Shown in pieces: positions 6,905 through 11,027 of a stretch of 11,027 bases of DNA. This stretch comes from Amoebophrya sp. AT5.2 (lineage: Eukaryota; Sar; Dinophyceae; Syndiniales; Amoebophryaceae). Where the stretch lies: positions 1 to 11,027 of the forward strand of contig RXOD01006181.1 of the NCBI GenBank assembly GCA_005223375.1. The letters run 5' to 3'. Made by a program: the position numbers and the translations under genes. The stretch's first letter is position 1; each line of letters opens with the position of its first letter. A model generated the notes under the pieces. It was given only the letters and a program-made list of their open reading frames with translations. It did not search any database and was not told the origin of the DNA.

Positions 6905-9731
6905 ATGAGAACATACGTTATCGCAAACGACATCACGATGAAAGTCGTTGACGAAAAACATGGACTCTCCGACGAGGCGCTGACGGTGAAACTCACGATC
7001 GAGCCGGTGCGGCGCAGGAACGAGTTGTGGGCTGCAGTACGCCGCCACCCCGGCGCGGAGGCCGAAGACATCGACGCGCGCACTCAGGCCCACATCGATG
7101 TAGGCTTCCCGCCCGGCGCGGTCAGTCTGCTGCGCGCGAGCTTCCTTTACAGGGTGCGCAACAGCTTGCGCGAAGAGCTGGCCCGGCAGTCGTGCTTCCC
7201 AGCGTTGCGGCCGGTCCACGAGCAAGACCCGACGCGCACGGTGGACCTCGCGCTGCTGCCTGAAGAGCAGAGCGGCGGACCCCGCGCTGCTGAACACACA
7301 CGAGCAGAGCCTAGAGGAGGGCCGCGCGGCTGAAGAGAGCGCGATGAAGGACTCGTTCCCCAGCAGCTGGTGGCGCGAGCACAAGTGCAAGAGGCAGCAT
7401 GTGTGGGACAGGGTGCGAACCGGCCCGCTGAGGCTGTTCGAGCCGACCTGCAACACGTGCAGGAGCAGACACGGCGCGAGCAACTGGCGCGACGATTGCA
7501 GGGCGCACGGACGCGCGAAGAGCGGTTGCAGCAGCTGCAAGGTGCGCAAGGAGACGCCACACCTCTTCGGCTCGTCCGCAAAGCACGACTCGGTCGATAG
7601 CAGCCGCCTCAACGTGCTGGACGCGTCGCTCAGCGGAGTCTACGGCTGCGGCGAAGGCCTGCCCCGCGCGGTCTCCGAGGTGCCTAGGGCAACCGAGGAG
7701 GAGCGAGCCGCGTTCGAGGAGCAGCACGACGAGGACGCGTTTTACTGCCTCGACTGCGAGCCGTCCGAGGACTTGCCCGGGCTCACGTTGCCACCGCAAC
7801 CCAGCGAAGAAGACGCTCCCGCCGCGGGGCGGAGATGCCGGATGCCGGCACCACGTGCTGCTTCACGCCGACGCAAGGCCTGGTCGGAGCGCTCACCGAC
7901 ATTTTCGCTTGCAGCTCACAGGGGAGCACGAGCCGCGCGCCAGTGCACGAGATGAACACGCTGGCCGTGACCACGCGCCTCGAGAGGAAGACGAAGCAGC
8001 TCATCATGTGGAGGCACGCCGCCAATCCTGCGTGCCGGCCCAGAGGGTACGGCCGCAAGATGCGCCGCTCGATGTGCGCGAGCAAGAACCCGCGAAACGG
8101 CAAGTGGTTTGCCCCTGGTACCAGCCTACGCCAAACGCCTTCCTCACGCACAAGGCGAGGGAGCTGCCGAGGGTCACTGCGGAGCGGATGTTGCACCACC
8201 GCCGGCACCGAGGCGTGCTTGCAGTCGATTTCTGCGCGCGTGCACGCCCAGGCGCGGAGCCACAGCCGGAGCACGGCCCCGACACGCACGTCGAGACGCT
8301 GCAGCAGGCCGCGAGACGCTCGCTCAGGACGCCAGCATTGGAAAGTTGGCAGCCGCCGGCTGAGCGCGACCTCATCCAGATGGCATGGTCGCAGGCGACC
8401 TGCAAGCACAACTTCGATTTCGCGCGAGGCCTGCCCATGTGCGTGAGCAAGTGGGACGCGCCGCAGGAGCGCAAGGAGTGCGCCATCATCTTCCCAAGGC
8501 GGCATCCGCTGGCGCGTGGTCGGGCTTTCGGCGGAGCATAAGCGGAAGCGCAGCGGCTTTATCGTATGGCTCTTCCCAGACTGCGCGGTCGCCAGGAACC
8601 TGACGCAGCACGGGCACGTGTCGAACGGGCTGCCGCGCATGTGCTTGCCGTGGGATTCGGAGATCGCGCAACTCCGAGTCCCTCACGGTGGCGCCCGAAC
8701 TCCTCGGCGGAGGAACCAACGCTGCCGGCCGCCACGCCGCTGGCCATTGGTAAGCCGAGTGCTTGCGAGTGGCTCGCAGAAAGGTGCCCCCGGCTGGAAG
8801 TGCTTCCGCCACAAAAGGCGGGGGCAAGAGGTGGCCTGTTTCTTACCATCCGCCACCTTCTGCAGATCGATCGTTCGCCACGTACTTACCGCAGTAGTCG
8901 CGCAGAGCAACCGCACGGCAGAAGCGACCGCGACAGACCTGGTCGAGTGGGCCCAAGGCCGGCGGCGTGAACTCGCCGAGACAGCCCGCACCTTTGCCCA
9001 CGTTGGGGCGCGGGCGCGGCTGGCGGGGCTGCTTTTTGCAGTCGTCATGGACGCGGACACCACCAAGCGAGGCCGCACAATCATCCCGGAGCGCGACGCT
9101 CAAGCGCAAATCCCGACGCTGCTCGAGTGGGGGCGCCCATTGCCAGATCGCTCCGCCAAATCGCTGGAAGAAAAAAAAAGAAGAGCCGCGAGAAGCGGCA
9201 GAAGAAGCGCCAGTGGGAGGAGGACGAAAGCCCTGGCCAGCGCCAGCGCCATGCGTCGACAAATCAACGCGGGCGGGGAGTCCTTGCGAAAAGAGCCGCC
9301 AGCCACTGCGGGCGACACGCATCGACAAGACAACGCGCGGGCTGCGAGAGGCGCGCACAGATGCGCGGCAGAATGAACGAGGTCCCTCAGCCGTGGGCCG
9401 CCCCGCGTTGGGACACAGCACAGCCAAAGGCTCGAGGCGTTCGCGACGTACTGCCTTCCTTCTCCTTCGAGGAAATGGCCCGCAACTCGCTCGACATGTT
9501 CAAAGGAGGGGCCGTCGCTACGCGCGCCATACCCCCGTAGCGGTCACGCAGTCCACGTTCCTGGGTCGCCACCTGCTCCGTGCTATGATCTGCAGGCTCA
9601 TTGACGACCTCACATCCCCGCTGCCGCTGCTGACTGCCTTACTTTACCCGTCGTCTCTGACGGTAACGGCAGAAGTAGCAAAATCAAGCCGGGCCACCTT
9701 CTTGGGCTACGTGTTTGACGTAGGAAGTTGA
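6905..9731 (+). pseudogene. Unrecognised Trp/Cys-rich protein gene, broken by about eight frame changes
   Basis: Coding-like sequence runs along this strand but changes frame repeatedly. Segments: ATG 6905 to about 7270, about 7270-7815, 7835-8112, 8115-8500, about 8500-8690, about 8700-8890, about 8930-9170, 9180-9520, about 9525-9731 (TGA). Within segments third codon positions are overwhelmingly G or C; all 23 codons from 7943 to 8011 end in G or C. Two changes fall at homopolymers, C4 at 8112-8115 and A9 at 9171-9179. The intact product would be near 900 residues: a Glu/Arg-rich N-terminal part, a Cys-rich core with CNTC and CSSC pairs and repeated Trp/Cys motifs (7361-8655), then a Lys/Glu-rich basic stretch after 9180. 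I recognise no domain, reverse transcriptase, DDE transposase or RNA polymerase motif. Dense decay beside intact genes suggests a dead inserted element or pseudogene; assembly indels are the alternative. No intron signal is needed to explain the frame changes. Confidence 0.5.
9250..9337 (+). repeat. Degenerate direct repeat, 66-bp period
   Basis: The 22 bases starting at 9250 and at 9316 match at 18 positions. The offset is 66 bases, exactly 22 codons. In the local plus frame they read HASTNQR and HASTRQR, with two of the four differences silent, which supports translation of that frame at some time in the past. Confidence 0.55.
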
Positions 9732-9992
9732 CAGCTGCTATACCGCCTACACGACAAAACTAGACTTCTTTGCGCCAAAGTTCCCGGCTGCAAGTTCCTG
9801 CATGTCGTAAAAGCGACACCTTTTGGAGTTTTCTGCGGAGGATCCGCCAAGGCCTATCAAAAGAATTTTCTGCGTTTGCATTTCCTGCGGGATTAATACA
9901 CAGAAATCCTCTGCAGATGTGGGCAAAATGGCTTTCACACAAGCACGAGCCAAAGGGAGGCGCCCACCCCGCATGATCTCGGTCGGGGAAAG

Positions 9993-11027
9993 ATGCGCGA
10001 CAGCCGCGCGAGCGGCTACGGGGGGAATGGTGTCACGCTCTCCATGGTGGCCGTTCTTTCGACGGAGCGCGATATCGTAATGCGTGAGCCGAAAGAGCGG
10101 GACGAGCTGAGGCGGACGCTGGTGGGACGGACTGGGAGAAGCCGGGGCCCCGCTGCACCTGCCGCCAGGGTTTTTGGAATTCCCAAACGCCCGAGAGGTG
10201 GCGAATCTGAGCACGGAAATCACTGACGTGGAGAAGGCCTGCACCTGGTGGGTCCCGTTGAACCCCGGAGACAAAATAAACGGCCCGGCTTGCGTACGAC
10301 GTCCGCACGAAAGTGGGCGCGGCCGTGTTTGGCTGGAATTCGAAACAAGTCGGGGGCAACGCGCTGGGCGCGGGCGGGGAGAAGGGAAGGGACAAACCCG
10401 GAGGCGGTGACGTGAAGCTAGAAATAAAAGGGGCAAGAGCGCCCTGCAGTCCGTCTAATCTCTGCAGACGATTCCGAGACGCCGCCGCCAATGCTGCGCG
10501 CGGCTGGGAGCACCCCAAGCCGTCCCGCGTGATACGTTTGCGGCTGACTGTCCCGCGTGATACGTTTGCGGAGAGCCGCGGGGGGGCCTGCAGCTGCACC
10601 CCCGACGTCGCCCAAGTGCGAACGCTGCCGGATGAGATCGGCCCCTGGGTGGCAAAGAAAGAGCGGCGCAGAATGCACCTCCTACGTCGCCACAGCAACG
10701 CCACCCACCTCGCTGCTGAAAAGGTCATCGACGGACGGAGTTCGCTAGGGCGTCAACCGAATCGCGTGCGACGCAGAGTCAGCCAGTGGCACAGATGGAG
10801 ACAAACCAGACGCAGGCTGAGGGGGGCCAGAGGGTGCCCGCACGCGTTCGCAAAGGCGACGCGGCTCGGCTTTTCTAGAATGAAGCCAGGGCACAAGTGC
10901 CGGGCGTTGATCGACCACCCAGAGCCCGCAAGCGCGGCCGCAAGCAAGCGAAACAGTACCGGATGGGGGGCACTTAATCACCGAGGAACCAGTGGCGTCT
11001 TGATTCTTTGGAGTCTCGCTTTACGCG
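9993..11027 (+). pseudogene. Second unrecognised coding block, frame-broken, runs off the window
   Basis: Coding-like sequence passes through three plus frames. An ATG at 9993 opens a frame with VTLSMVAVLSTERDIV and many G/C-ending codons to about 10130. The next frame continues to about 10280 with FLEFPNAREVANLSTEI and TWWVPLNPGDKI. A third frame, open from 10280 (after TAA at 10277) to the last base, contains LAYDVRTKVGAAVFGWNSK. Past about 10750 another frame, with METNQTQAEGGQRV starting at 10795, is equally protein-like, so the C-terminal frame is unclear. The Trp/Pro/Gly-rich middle looks like a folded, beta-rich domain, but I cannot name it. It lies about 260 bases after the Trp/Cys block on the same strand and shows the same damage, so the two may belong to one element. 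A minus-strand frame of 229 codons (10436-9747) overlaps and is considered less likely. Confidence 0.35.
10522..10571 (+). repeat. Perfect 22-bp direct repeat, 28-bp period
   Basis: The 22 bases at 10522-10543 (starting GTCCCGCGTGATACG) recur without change at 10550-10571, separated by 6 bases. The 28-base period is not a multiple of three, so the repeat is not a simple peptide repeat. It could be a recent local duplication, or a paired protein-binding site in the end region of an element. Confidence 0.85.

Noticed and set aside
7370..7600. Plus-strand Gln/Arg-rich coiled-coil-like frame
   Set aside because: It overlaps the frame with the CNTC and CSSC pairs, which has clearly higher G/C at third positions. 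The coiled-coil look comes from out-of-frame CAG/CAA/CGC triplets.
7783..8640. Minus-strand 285-codon frame opposite the Trp/Cys block
   Set aside because: Its composition is the Arg/Leu/Ala/Pro mix typical of antisense GC-rich coding DNA, while the plus frames there have near-complete G/C third positions and varied residues including Trp, Lys, Phe and Tyr.
9747..10436. Minus-strand 229-codon frame
   Set aside because: Its C-terminal part looks protein-like, but G/C at third positions is only moderate and the plus frames over 10,030-10,420 are better supported. Kept as an alternative rather than annotated.
6905..11027. Retrotransposon, DDE transposon or RNA-virus-derived element
   Set aside because: Considered because of the frame damage and foreign look. 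I found no reverse transcriptase or RNA polymerase catalytic motif, no DDE pattern, and no long terminal or inverted repeats in the window, so no class is assigned.

Overview
This is a GC-rich piece of nuclear DNA from a eukaryote. The gene recognised with confidence has spliceosomal GT-AG introns and encodes DNAAF5 (HEATR2), a cytoplasmic factor needed to pre-assemble axonemal dynein arms. The organism therefore very likely builds motile cilia or flagella. A GC-rich flagellated protist fits (an alveolate such as a dinoflagellate, chromerid or perkinsid, or a stramenopile), but nothing in the window fixes the lineage.

Left half (1 to about 5,550), both genes on the minus strand. Positions 1-1452 hold a long intact reading frame for a Gln/Ser/Pro/Asn/Ala-rich, probably disordered protein that leaves the window before any stop. 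Positions 1453-2619 are intergenic and less GC-rich. Positions 2620-5550 carry the C-terminal ~675 residues of DNAAF5 in four exons. The three introns are all phase 0, and a probable acceptor at 5551-5553 marks where the next upstream exon should join.

Right half (about 5,550 to 11,027), mostly plus-strand signal. None of the N-terminal HEAT exons of DNAAF5 can be found here. Instead the stretch is GC-rich with no clear introns, and it carries blocks of strongly coding-like sequence that jump between frames. The clearest block is 6905-9731: at least eight frame changes, several at homopolymers, and a repeated Trp/Cys motif. A second block, 9993-11027, runs through three frames and off the window edge. 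Neither matches a family I can name. They look like decayed remnants of a mobile or other foreign element, or of an unknown gene, lying in or beside the 5' part of DNAAF5. Assembly error remains possible, but the left-half frames are intact over more than 3 kb.

I see no tRNA, rRNA, CRISPR array or bacterial-type operon. Three small repeat arrays lie in the right half.
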